Assembly (NCBI GenBank): GCA_910588505.1
Contig: CAJUPQ010000050.1
Location: forward strand, 1-25,314
Source: an uncultured Hungatella sp.
GTDB taxonomy: Bacteria; Bacillota; Clostridia; Lachnospirales; Lachnospiraceae
Direction of reading: 5' to 3'
DNA: 25,314 nucleotides
A program made the translations under genes and the position numbers. Shown here piece after piece: positions 14,315 to 22,569 of this stretch. Position 1 is the stretch's first letter. Each line of letters opens with the position of its first letter. Below the pieces are notes generated by a model that searched no databases, had not been told where the DNA came from, and saw only the letters and a list, made by a program, of their open reading frames with translations.

Positions 14315-15679
14315 ATGAAACAAAAGAAAAGCCGCGAAAAGTCCTCAGGAAGGCGTGGACTTAGCCAGACGCAGTACATTGCCTTCGGATTTTTCCTGCT
14401 GATCATGGCGGGCACGCTGCTTCTCATGCTGCCGATTTCCAGCAAGAGCAGGCAGGGCATGGATTTTCTGGGAGCTCTGTTTACGGCCACCAGCGCTTCC
14501 TGCGTGACGGGGCTTGTGGTGGCGGACACCTGGACCCAGTGGAGCCTTATGGGGCAGATCGTGATCATCGCGCTGATCCAGATCGGCGGTCTGGGATTTA
14601 TAACTATCGGCGTGTTTTTGTCCATTCTTCTGCGGCGGAAGATCGGGCTTAAGGAGCGGGGGCTGATGCAGGAGTCCACCAGCGCCCTGCAGATCGGCGG
14701 CATCGTCAGGCTGACCAAGAAGATCATCAAGGGGACAGCCATCTTTGAGGGAGCGGGGGCAATTCTTCTGGCCATACGGTTTGTTCCCCAGTACGGTCTG
14801 TCAAGGGGAATCTTCTACAGTGTTTTCCACGCGGTGTCCGCGTTCTGCAACGCGGGATTTGACCTGATGGGCCATCAGCAGCCCTATAATTCCCTGTCAG
14901 GCTACTATGACGACTGGCTGGTGAACCTGGTGATCATGTCCCTGATCGTCATCGGCGGCGTGGGATTTATCGTGTGGGATGATTTAAGCAGAAATAAACT
15001 GCATGTCCGCAAATACCTTCTCCAGACCAAGATCGTGCTGATCCTGACCACGGTGCTGGTGTTTGGCGGCGCAGGGCTGTTCTATCTGCTGGAGAAGGAC
15101 AACCTGATGGCTGACATGAGCATCAGCGGGAAGATCCTGACCTCCCTGTTCAGCTCGGTGACAGCCAGGACCGCAGGGTTTAACACCATTGATACGGGGG
15201 CGCTGACCGACGGCAGCAAGTTTCTGACCATCATTCTGATGTTTATCGGGGGAAGCCCCGGCTCCACGGCAGGCGGCGTCAAGACCACCACCATCGCGGT
15301 GCTGCTTCTGTACGTGTATGCCAGCATCCAGAGGACCTACGGGGTCAACATCATGGGGCGGCGTCTGGAGGACGATGTGATCAAGCAGGCCAGCTCCGTG
15401 TTTGTCATCAACCTGTTTCTGGCGCTGACGGTCTCCCTGATCATCATGGGGATTCAGCCGCTGTCCATGTCGGACACCCTGTTTGAGACGTTCTCCGCCA
15501 TCGGAACGGCGGGGATGACCACAGGGATCACCAGGGATCTGGTGCCGCTGTCAAAGTTTCTGGTGGCCCTTCTCATGTACTGCGGAAGGATCGGGAGCAT
15601 GTCATTTGCGCTGGCATTTACCCAGCAGAAGAGGCTTGTCAGGGTGCAGAACCCTGTGGAGCGGATTAATGTAGGCTAG
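14315..15679 (+). CDS. Potassium uptake channel subunit, TrkH/KtrB family
   Basis: 454 residues, an integral membrane protein with four M1-P-M2 repeats. The pore loops with the selectivity glycines can be seen in order: TATSASCVTGLVV, HAVSAFCNAGFDL, SSVTARTAGFNTI and SAIGTAGMTTGIT. The segment GGSPGSTAGGVKTTT is the intramembrane-loop region of KtrB. It takes up K+ driven by ion gradients with TrkA/KtrA as gate. The ATG at 14315 has AAGGGGG upstream; the longer frame from 14279 overlaps the antitoxin gene and is rejected. The TAG stop lies inside the first bases of a long palindrome that separates it from trkA. Confidence 0.94.
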   Translation: MKQKKSREKSSGRRGLSQTQYIAFGFFLLIMAGTLLLMLPISSKSRQGMDFLGALFTATSASCVTGLVVADTWTQWSLMGQIVIIALIQIGGLGFITIGVFLSILLRRKIGLKERGLMQESTSALQIGGIVRLTKKIIKGTAIFEGAGAILLAIRFVPQYGLSRGIFYSVFHAVSAFCNAGFDLMGHQQPYNSLSGYYDDWLVNLVIMSLIVIGGVGFIVWDDLSRNKLHVRKYLLQTKIVLILTTVLVFGGAGLFYLLEKDNLMADMSISGKILTSLFSSVTARTAGFNTIDTGALTDGSKFLTIILMFIGGSPGSTAGGVKTTTIAVLLLYVYASIQRTYGVNIMGRRLEDDVIKQASSVFVINLFLALTVSLIIMGIQPLSMSDTLFETFSAIGTAGMTTGITRDLVPLSKFLVALLMYCGRIGSMSFALAFTQQKRLVRVQNPVERINVG

Positions 15680-15840
15680 TACATCATTGCATTAATTCCT
15701 AAGCAATAGTACTCGCTCTCTACGCCAGGAGCACGTCTGCGAAGCTAGATGTAGGGTCCACTACACCGTCGCTTCGCAGACGCACACCTGACGCAGATAT
15801 CAAGCACTATTACTCAGTTATTAATGCAACGATGTACTAG
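15676..15840. repeat. 165-nt near-perfect palindrome between trkH and trkA
   Basis: Two 70-nt arms, 15676-15745 and 15771-15840, align without gaps. The outer 10 bp (CTAGTACATC and its complement), the next 10 after one mismatch, and the inner 12 bp (CGTCTGCGAAGC and its complement) pair exactly; the 37-nt middle has 24 matches. In all 56 of 70 positions are Watson-Crick. Of 14 mismatches nine are A-C and none is G-T, so minus-strand RNA would have 65 of 70 pairs. The 25-nt loop holds a further 7-bp stem (15748-15754 with 15761-15767), also with one A-C. The trkH stop lies in the first 4 bases. No T-tract follows on either strand. Confidence 0.92.
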
Positions 15841-15902
15841 GAAAGGGGAAACACCCTCCGGGTGTACTATGATGCCCGAAAAGACGGGCAGGAAAGGGGA
15901 AA
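15839..15902 (+). promoter_or_regulatory. Leader of trkA: duplicated ribosome-site segment with two small hairpins
   Basis: AGGAAAGGGGAAA occurs at 15839-15851 and again at 15890-15902, the second copy 2 nt before the trkA ATG. Between them are two hairpins: ACACCC/GGGTGT (15851-15865) and TGCCCG/CGGGCA (15873-15890). The first copy may be a decoy or an older ribosome site left by insertion of the intervening DNA. Confidence 0.55.
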
Positions 15903-15904
15903 GT

Positions 15905-16558
15905 ATGAAATCAATTTTAATTATCGGGCTGGGGCGGTTTGGCCGTCATCTGTGCAAGAACCTGGCGGATCTGGGCAATCAGATCATGATCGTGGACGAG
16001 GTGGAGGAGAATCTGGAGGAGATGCTGCCCTATGTGGTCAGCGCCAAGATCGGGGACTGCACCAATGAGAGCGTGTTAAGGAGCCTTGGCATCGACAATT
16101 TTGACCTCTGTTTTATCTGCATCGGCACCAACTTCCAGAGCAGCCTGGAGATCACCAGCATGGTGAAGGAGCTGGGGGGACGGTATGTGGTCAGCAAAGC
16201 CAACCGGGATATCCACGCCAAGTTCCTTCTGCGCAACGGGGCGGACGAGGTGATCTACCCGGACCGGGATATTGCGGAGAAGATTGCGGTGCGCTACAGC
16301 GCCAACCATGTCTTTGACTACATTGAGCTGACAGACGAGTACTCCATCTACGAGACGCCGCCTCTCCCCCAGTGGGTGGGCAAAAGCCTGCGGGAGTCGG
16401 ACATCCGGAATAAACATCACGTAAGCATTCTGGGGACCAAGCGGGACGGGGTGGCCAATCTGATGCCCCAGGCGGATTACATCATCCGCTCAGACGACCA
16501 CATGATGGTCATTGGGAAGAAGGTGGATATTGACAGGCTTCTGGAGGCCATCAAATGA
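15905..16558 (+). CDS. Potassium uptake regulatory subunit, TrkA/KtrA family
   Basis: 217 residues, a cytoplasmic RCK protein. The N-terminal Rossmann domain has GLGRFG (8-13) and acidic Asp at the end of the second strand (IMIVDE) for NAD(H) or ATP. The RCK C-lobe (about 135-217) ends LMPQADYIIRSDDHMMVIG, the fold that in KtrA binds c-di-AMP. It forms the ring that gates the TrkH/KtrB channel. The ATG at 15905 gives the canonical MKSILIIGLGRFG start; an in-frame ATG at 15869 lacks a ribosome site. The stop overlaps the next gene (ATGA), an unusual link of potassium uptake to an ABC exporter. Confidence 0.93.
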   Translation: MKSILIIGLGRFGRHLCKNLADLGNQIMIVDEVEENLEEMLPYVVSAKIGDCTNESVLRSLGIDNFDLCFICIGTNFQSSLEITSMVKELGGRYVVSKANRDIHAKFLLRNGADEVIYPDRDIAEKIAVRYSANHVFDYIELTDEYSIYETPPLPQWVGKSLRESDIRNKHHVSILGTKRDGVANLMPQADYIIRSDDHMMVIGKKVDIDRLLEAIK

Positions 16559-18306
16559 GAAACTTGATGAAATATTTTAAGGACTACAAGCTGGAGAGCA
16601 TTCTGGGGCCGCTGTTTAAGCTTCTGGAGGCCAGCTTTGAGCTGTTTGTTCCCCTGGTTATGGCCCAGATTATTGACGTGGGCATCAAGAACCGGGATAT
16701 GGGGTATATTCTGGGCCGAGGCGGGATCCTGGTGCTTCTCGGGGTGGTGGGCCTGGCCTGCTCCCTGACAGCCCAGTATTTTTCGGCCAAGGCGGCGGTG
16801 GGTATCGGAACCAGGCTGAGAAATGACCTGTTTCGCCACATTAACTCCCTGTCCTACAAAGAGATCGACATTGTGGGCACATCTACGCTGGTGACCCGCA
16901 TGACCAGCGACGTGAACCAGGTGCAGGCGGGGATCAACCTGACTCTGCGGCTGTTTCTGCGGTCGCCGTTTATTGTGTTCGGAGCCATGGTCATGGCGTT
17001 CACCATCAATGTGAAGGCGGCGCTTATCTTTGTGGCGGCCATCCCCCTTCTGTCGGTGGTGGTGTTCGGCGTAATGTTCATCAGTATGCCTTTATATAAG
17101 AAGGTACAGAGGCAGCTGGACCAGGTGCTTCTGACCACCAGGGAAAACCTTCTGGGCGCCAGGGTGGTGCGGGCCTTTAACCGACAGGAGGACGAGATTG
17201 ACAAGTTCGGGCAGGAAAATGACATGCTGGTGCGGCTCCAGGTGTTTGTGGGAAAGATCTCCGCCCTGATGAACCCGGTCACCTATGTGATCATCAACGG
17301 CGCCATCATCGTCCTTGTGTGGACCGGGGCGTGGCAGGTGGAGGAGGGCATTATCACCCAGGGAGAGGTGGTTGCTCTGGTGAACTACATGTCCCAGATC
17401 CTGGTGGAACTGGTGAAGCTGGCCAATCTCATCATCAATATCTCCAAGGCCCTGGCCTGCGCCAACCGCATCAGCGGGATCTTTGCACAGGAGAGCAGTA
17501 TCGTGGAGCGGGATGGACAGGCCTGGAGGGACGGCGCAGAGTCCGATCCGGCCGCCTCTGTCCCCAGAGTGGAATTTAGGGATATGGATTTCTACTACGC
17601 CGGGGCCAAGGAGCCTTCCTTAAGCAAGATCTCTTTTGCCGCCATGAGAGGGCAGACCATCGGCATTATCGGCGGCACCGGATCCGGCAAGTCCTCCCTT
17701 GTGAATCTGATCCCCAGGTTCTATGACGCCACAAAGGGGGCGGTCCTGGTGGACGGAGTTGACGTGAGGGACTATGCCCTTAAGGAGCTGAGAGGCAAAA
17801 TCGGCGTGGTGCCCCAGAAGGCGGCGCTCTTTAAGGGCAGTCTCCGGGACAACATGAAGTGGGGCAAAAAGGATGCCACGGACGAGGAGATCTACAAAGC
17901 CATTAACACGGCTCAGGCCAGGGAAGTGGTGGAGAGCAAGGAGAAAGGCCTGGATTTCATGATTCAGCAGGGAGGACGGAACCTTTCCGGAGGCCAGAAG
18001 CAGCGGCTCACCATTGCCAGGGCCCTGGTGCGCCGGCCGAAGATCCTGATCCTGGACGACAGCGCGTCGGCTCTTGATTTTGCCACGGACGCAGCCCTTC
18101 GGAAAGCCATCCGGGAGAACACAAAGGACATGACCGTGTTCATGGTATCCCAGCGGGCAACCACCATCAAGAACGCGGACCGGATCTTGGTGCTGGACGA
18201 CGGAAAGCTGGTGGGCATTGGAACCCACAGGGAACTTCTGGAGAGCTGTGAAGTATACCGGGAGATCTGTCTGTCCCAGCTGTCGAAAGAGGAGGTGGCC
18301 CAGTGA
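16555..18306 (+). CDS. Heterodimeric ABC exporter, subunit with degenerate ATP site
   Basis: 583 residues: a six-helix exporter membrane domain (about 1-310) followed by an ATPase domain. Walker A GGTGSGKSS is at 373-381 and the signature LSGGQ at 477-481. The Walker B motif ends Asp501-Asp502 where a catalytic Glu is expected, and the switch residue is Gln533 (VSQR) instead of His. These changes are known from BmrC/TM287-type subunits, whose own site binds but hardly hydrolyses ATP while their intact LSGGQ serves the partner's site. GGAGG in the trkA end precedes the overlapping ATG. The substrate may be a drug, lipid or peptide and cannot be read from sequence. Confidence 0.92.
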   Translation: MRNLMKYFKDYKLESILGPLFKLLEASFELFVPLVMAQIIDVGIKNRDMGYILGRGGILVLLGVVGLACSLTAQYFSAKAAVGIGTRLRNDLFRHINSLSYKEIDIVGTSTLVTRMTSDVNQVQAGINLTLRLFLRSPFIVFGAMVMAFTINVKAALIFVAAIPLLSVVVFGVMFISMPLYKKVQRQLDQVLLTTRENLLGARVVRAFNRQEDEIDKFGQENDMLVRLQVFVGKISALMNPVTYVIINGAIIVLVWTGAWQVEEGIITQGEVVALVNYMSQILVELVKLANLIINISKALACANRISGIFAQESSIVERDGQAWRDGAESDPAASVPRVEFRDMDFYYAGAKEPSLSKISFAAMRGQTIGIIGGTGSGKSSLVNLIPRFYDATKGAVLVDGVDVRDYALKELRGKIGVVPQKAALFKGSLRDNMKWGKKDATDEEIYKAINTAQAREVVESKEKGLDFMIQQGGRNLSGGQKQRLTIARALVRRPKILILDDSASALDFATDAALRKAIRENTKDMTVFMVSQRATTIKNADRILVLDDGKLVGIGTHRELLESCEVYREICLSQLSKEEVAQ

Positions 18307-20042
18307 AGAACAAGTCAACCATAAAGAGGATCCTTGCTTATATCGGACGTTACAGGTGGGGCGTCTTTTTATCCCTGTGCCTGGCAGCGGTCACGGTGGT
18401 GACTACCCTGTACGCGCCTATCCTGATCGGCGACGGGGTGGATCTGATCCTGGGGCCGGGGGATGTGGATTTTCAGGGACTAAAGCAGGTGCTGGGCAAG
18501 ATGGCGGCGGTCATAGCTGTCACGGCGGTGTCCCAGTGGATGATGAACCACATCAACAACAAGATCACCTACCATGTGGTGGAGGATATTCGGACAAAAG
18601 CCTTTGGCCATCTGGAGATTCTTCCTCTCAAGTATATAGACTCCCACCCGTCGGGGGATGTGATCAGCCGTGTTATTGCTGATATTGACCAGTTTTCCGA
18701 AGGGCTTTTAATGGGATTTACCCAGCTGTTTACAGGGGTTTTGACTATTCTTGGGACTCTGGGCTTTATGTTCTATGTTAATGCATGGATCGCCCTTGTG
18801 GTGGTCTGCGTGACGCCGGTATCCCTGCTTGTGGCCAGCTACATTGCCAAGAAGACCTACGTGATGTTTAAGCGCCAGTCGGAAACCAGAGGGGAGCTGA
18901 CCGGGCTCATCGACGAGATGCTGGGTAATCAGAAGCTGGTTCAGGCCTTCGGGTATGAGGAGGATGCTCAGAAAAGCTTTGAGGAGATCAATGAGCGGCT
19001 TCGGGGCTACAGCCTGCGGGCCACGTTCTTCTCCTCCATCACCAACCCGGCCACCCGGTTTGTCAACGGCCTGGTTTACGCCAGCGTGGGCGTGGCAGGC
19101 GCCTATGCGGCGGTTAACGGTCTTCTGTCTGTGGGAAAGCTGTCCAGCTTTTTAAGCTATGCTAATCAATACACCAAGCCCTTTAACGAGATCTCCGGGG
19201 TGGTGACGGAGCTGCAGAACGCCCTGGCGTCGGCGGCCCGGGTGTTTGCCCTCATAGATGAGGAGCCCCTAAAGCCGGAGGATCAGGACGCGGTGGATCT
19301 AAAGGAGGCAAAAGGCAACGTGGGCCTCGAAAAGGTGTATTTCTCCTACAATCCGGATGTGCCTTTGATCGAGGACTTTAACCTTAAGGTGGAGCCGGGT
19401 CAGAGGATCGCCATCGTGGGCCCCACAGGCTGCGGCAAGAGCACCATCATCAATCTGCTGATGCGGTTCTACGACGTGGACTCAGGGTGCGTGCGGGTGG
19501 ACGGACACGATATCCGCCACATGACCAGAAGGAGCCTGCGGGCAAATTACGGCATGGTCCTTCAGGAGACATGGCTAAAGTCCGGGACCATCCGGGAGAA
19601 TATTGCCTACGGAAAGCCGGATGCCAGTGAGGAGGAGATCGTCCGGGCGGCAAAGGAGGCCCATGCCCACAGCTTTATCAAGAGGATGCCTGACGGCTAC
19701 GACACGGTGATCACGGAGGACGGGGGCAATCTGTCCCAGGGCCAGAAGCAGCTTCTGTGCATTGCCAGGGTGATGCTGTCACTGCCGCCTATGCTGATTC
19801 TGGACGAGGCCACATCGTCCATTGATACCAGGACCGAGATCCGCATCCAGAAGGCGTTTGCCAGGATGATGGAGGGAAGAACCAGCTTTATTGTGGCCCA
19901 CCGTCTGTCCACCATACGGGAGGCGGACGTGATCCTGGTTATGAGGGACGGCCATATCGTGGAACAGGGGAACCATGAGACACTTTTGAAAAAGGGTGGA
20001 TTTTACGCTCAATTGTACAACAGCCAGTTTGCGGTTACGTGA
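18303..20042 (+). CDS. Heterodimeric ABC exporter, subunit with catalytic ATP site
   Basis: 579 residues, same layout as its partner. Walker A GPTGCGKST is at 373-381; Walker B MLILDE carries the catalytic Glu502; the switch His533 is present (VAHR). The signature is LSQGQ (477-481) instead of LSGGQ, as in BmrD/TM288-type subunits. The two genes thus complement each other into one working and one degenerate site. The GTG start overlaps the previous stop (GTGA) and has GAGGAGG 9 nt upstream, so subunits are made in a coupled way. Confidence 0.93.
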   Translation: MKNKSTIKRILAYIGRYRWGVFLSLCLAAVTVVTTLYAPILIGDGVDLILGPGDVDFQGLKQVLGKMAAVIAVTAVSQWMMNHINNKITYHVVEDIRTKAFGHLEILPLKYIDSHPSGDVISRVIADIDQFSEGLLMGFTQLFTGVLTILGTLGFMFYVNAWIALVVVCVTPVSLLVASYIAKKTYVMFKRQSETRGELTGLIDEMLGNQKLVQAFGYEEDAQKSFEEINERLRGYSLRATFFSSITNPATRFVNGLVYASVGVAGAYAAVNGLLSVGKLSSFLSYANQYTKPFNEISGVVTELQNALASAARVFALIDEEPLKPEDQDAVDLKEAKGNVGLEKVYFSYNPDVPLIEDFNLKVEPGQRIAIVGPTGCGKSTIINLLMRFYDVDSGCVRVDGHDIRHMTRRSLRANYGMVLQETWLKSGTIRENIAYGKPDASEEEIVRAAKEAHAHSFIKRMPDGYDTVITEDGGNLSQGQKQLLCIARVMLSLPPMLILDEATSSIDTRTEIRIQKAFARMMEGRTSFIVAHRLSTIREADVILVMRDGHIVEQGNHETLLKKGGFYAQLYNSQFAVT

Positions 20043-20066
20043 GGATGGAATTGAGTGATTTTCTGC

Positions 20067-20095
20067 TTGACATTCCCAATAGACTCTGCTATCAT
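20067..20095 (+). promoter_or_regulatory. Promoter in front of the MATE gene
   Basis: A perfect TTGACA (20067-20072), 17-nt spacer and TATCAT (20090-20095) start 25 nt after the ABC exporter stop. Predicted transcription begins near 20102, about 110 nt before the MATE start. Confidence 0.75.
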
Positions 20096-20142
20096 TTACC
20101 CCGTAAAACAATGTGGATTTTTCCGGACCATGTCTTCTTTTC

Positions 20143-20173
20143 GCCACACAGCGCAAGTTGTGTGGCTTTTTTT
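20143..20173 (+). terminator. Intrinsic terminator within the MATE leader
   Basis: GCCACACA (20143-20150) and TGTGTGGC (20159-20166) form a perfect 8-bp stem with an 8-nt loop, followed by seven T. It ends the upstream operon but also lies between the new promoter and the MATE gene, so it could be an attenuator or the 3' end of a roughly 70-nt RNA. TGTGG at 20112-20116 could pair with CCACA of the stem as a weak antiterminator. Confidence 0.85.
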
Positions 20174-20212
20174 GTGCCAAAGAGGATCTGGAAAAGAGGA
20201 GGTAATGAAAGT

Positions 20213-21538
20213 ATGGATCAGAATTTTATGAAAGAACGCCCGATATTCCCCCTTGTGACAGCCATGTCCCTGCCTATGGTGCTGTCCATGCTGGTCAATG
20301 CGCTGTACAATATTGTGGACAGCTATTTTGTGGCAAAGATCAGCGAGGAGGCCATGACGGCTCTCTCCTTGGTATTTCCCGTTCAAAACGCGGCCACGGC
20401 GGTGGGAGTGGGATTTGGGATCGGGATCAACGCGGCGTCGGCATTTTTTCTGGGAGCGGGGGATAAAAAGAAAGCGGACAGCGTTATCACTCAGGGGATC
20501 GTGTTAAGCGGCGTCCACGGGATATTACTGACTATATCCTGCATGGCTTTTATGCCTGGTTTTCTTAAGCTGTTTACAGAGGACCCACAGGTGATACGGG
20601 ACGGGATCGCCTACTCGGGGATCGTATTTTTGTTTTCAACGGCATTGACAGCCGGGGTTGCGTTTGAGAAGATTTTTCAGGCTGTGGGGATGATGAAGGT
20701 GTCCATGGCCTGTATGCTTGTGGGATGTGTGGTGAATATTGTGCTGGATCCCATCCTGATCTTTGGGGCGGGGCCTTTGCCCTCCATGGGGGTCCGGGGG
20801 GCGGCCCTGGCCACGGGGATCGGGCAGGCGGCGAGCCTTATGGCATATATTATCGTATTTGTGAGAAAGCCCCTTCCGGTCCGGTTTCGTCTCTCTAGGG
20901 AAGTGATGAGGGAGAAGGTGTGCCGGCGGATCTACCTGGTGGGGATTCCGGCGACCTTGAACATCGGCCTGCCGTCCCTTCTGATCACGGCCCTTAACGG
21001 GATGCTGGCGCCCTTTTCCCAGATGTATGTGCTGATCCTTGGGATCTATTATAAACTGCAGACCTTTATCTACCTTACGGCCAACGGTATTGTCCAGGGG
21101 ATCCGCCCGCTGGTGGGCTTTAATTACGGGGCCGGACGGGGAGACAGAGTGAAGGGTATCTTAAAGGTGGCTCTGGGACTGGGGGCGGCGATCATGGCCC
21201 TGGGAACGGTTCTTTGCATGGTGTTTCCGGAAATGCTCATGGGGCTGTTTTCCGAAAATCCCCGGACCGTGGGCGAGGGCGCAAAAGCCCTGCGGATCAT
21301 CAGCTGCGGGTTTGTGGTGTCCACGGTGTCCGTGATCATAAGCGGCACCTTTGAGGGGCTGGGCCGGGGGCTGCCTTCCCTGGCCATCTCCCTGATCCGG
21401 TATGTGGCCTTTATCCCTGTGGCCTTTGTGTTACGAGGGTTTTTCGGGGTGGAAGGAATTTGGAGCGGATTTGCGGTCACGGAGGTGTTGGCGGCGGCAG
21501 CTTCGCTTTTCATGTTAAAGCGTAGCAGGATTTTGTGA
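20213..21538 (+). CDS. MATE-family efflux transporter
   Basis: 441 residues with twelve hydrophobic segments in two related halves. Family features include FPLVTAMSLPMVLSMLVNALYNIVDSYFVAKISEEAMTALSL at the start, with the repeated pattern of MATE first helices, and GIRPLVGFNYGAGR in the second half. Members exchange Na+ or H+ for cationic drugs or metabolites; closest in feel to the NorM/MepA-like Firmicute branch. The ATG at 20213 is preceded by AGAGGAGG. A longer frame from 20039 contains the promoter and terminator and is rejected. Confidence 0.92.
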   Translation: MDQNFMKERPIFPLVTAMSLPMVLSMLVNALYNIVDSYFVAKISEEAMTALSLVFPVQNAATAVGVGFGIGINAASAFFLGAGDKKKADSVITQGIVLSGVHGILLTISCMAFMPGFLKLFTEDPQVIRDGIAYSGIVFLFSTALTAGVAFEKIFQAVGMMKVSMACMLVGCVVNIVLDPILIFGAGPLPSMGVRGAALATGIGQAASLMAYIIVFVRKPLPVRFRLSREVMREKVCRRIYLVGIPATLNIGLPSLLITALNGMLAPFSQMYVLILGIYYKLQTFIYLTANGIVQGIRPLVGFNYGAGRGDRVKGILKVALGLGAAIMALGTVLCMVFPEMLMGLFSENPRTVGEGAKALRIISCGFVVSTVSVIISGTFEGLGRGLPSLAISLIRYVAFIPVAFVLRGFFGVEGIWSGFAVTEVLAAAASLFMLKRSRIL

Positions 21539-21633
21539 CATGGGGCCTTGCGCGGCAGGAAGAACTGTGGTATGCTGGCGCTGTTTGGCGGATCTTGACA
21601 TAAGACCGCTATGTGTCAGAAAGGAAAGAGAAC

Positions 21634-22569
21634 ATGAACGATTCGAAGGAAGGACTGCATTTTCGGCCGGTAAAGGCCGAGAGCATGGAGATTTTGGAAC
21701 CATACTTCTGTCTGCGTCCCAACAAGACCTGTGATAGCGTATTTTTGGAGAGCTTTTTGTGGAGAAAATACAGCAGTCTCCGGTTTGCCGTCAGCAAAGG
21801 CCGGGCGGTTCAGTGGATCATGAATGTAAATGGGGAGGAGACAGGGGCGATGCCCGCCTGCAGGCAGGAGGATCTTAAGGACTGTTTTTTTGAGATGGTG
21901 TACTTTTTTAATGAGATCTTGAAAAAGCCCTACAAGATCAATCTGGCGGATGAGGAGGCGGTGCGGCTTCTTAAGTTGGACCCGGAGAAGTACGAGGTCA
22001 AGGAGCAGGAGGACATGAAGGATTACCTCTATGACGGGGAAGCCATGCGGACCCTGGCGGGAAAAAAACTCCACAAGAAGAAAAATAATTTAAATGCCTT
22101 TTTAAAGGAGTACGAAGACCGGACGGAGTACCGAAGGCTTTGCTGCTCGGATCGGTACGATGTGTGGGATTTTCTGGACCGCTGGAGGGAAGGGAAGGGG
22201 GAGGATGTGGAGGAGCATCTGGATCATGAGATCGAGGGCATCCACCAGATCCTGAACAACTGCTCCATCCTGGGCGTGAGCATGGGCGGCGTCTATATTG
22301 ACGGGAAGCTGGAGGCGTTTTCCATTGGAAGCTATAACCCTTATGAGAAGATGGCTGTGATTCACATCGAGAAGGCCAACCCGCAGATGAGGGGCTTATA
22401 CCAGTTTATCAACCAGCAGTTTCTGATCCATGAATTTCCCCAGGCCATCCTGGTGAACCGGGAAGACGACCTGGGGCTGGAGGGGCTTAGGCGGGCCAAG
22501 ATGAGCTACTGCCCTGTGGGATTTGCCAGGAAATATACGGTGAGACAGAAAGAGATGGGCGTGGTATGA
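21634..22569 (+). CDS. DUF2156 protein (phosphatidylglycerol lysyltransferase C-domain-like)
   Basis: 311 residues, soluble. The pattern LHFRPVKAESMEILEPYF, LAGKKLHKKKNNLNAFLKEYE, GVYIDGKLEAFSIGSYNP and ILVNREDDLGLEGLRRAKMSYCPVGF is that of the DUF2156 family, which has a double GNAT fold and is shared with the soluble domain of MprF lysyl-phosphatidylglycerol synthases. The membrane flippase part of MprF is absent. Stand-alone members have no settled function; aminoacyl transfer from tRNA is possible. The ATG at 21634 with AAAGGAAAGAG upstream is preferred over a GTG at 21613. The stop overlaps the next gene by 4 nt. Confidence 0.88.
   Translation: MNDSKEGLHFRPVKAESMEILEPYFCLRPNKTCDSVFLESFLWRKYSSLRFAVSKGRAVQWIMNVNGEETGAMPACRQEDLKDCFFEMVYFFNEILKKPYKINLADEEAVRLLKLDPEKYEVKEQEDMKDYLYDGEAMRTLAGKKLHKKKNNLNAFLKEYEDRTEYRRLCCSDRYDVWDFLDRWREGKGEDVEEHLDHEIEGIHQILNNCSILGVSMGGVYIDGKLEAFSIGSYNPYEKMAVIHIEKANPQMRGLYQFINQQFLIHEFPQAILVNREDDLGLEGLRRAKMSYCPVGFARKYTVRQKEMGVV

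Noticed and set aside
15676..15840. Palindrome as a simple transcription terminator of trkH
   Set aside because: No T-tract on either strand, far too long, and trkA follows as its expected partner.
20039..20212. 58-residue N-terminal extension of the MATE protein
   Set aside because: It contains a promoter and an intrinsic terminator; the ATG at 20213 follows AGAGGAGG and gives the normal length.
21595..21633. TTGACA at 21595-21600 as promoter of the DUF2156 gene
   Set aside because: No acceptable -10 hexamer lies 16-18 nt downstream, and the predicted start would fall inside the gene.
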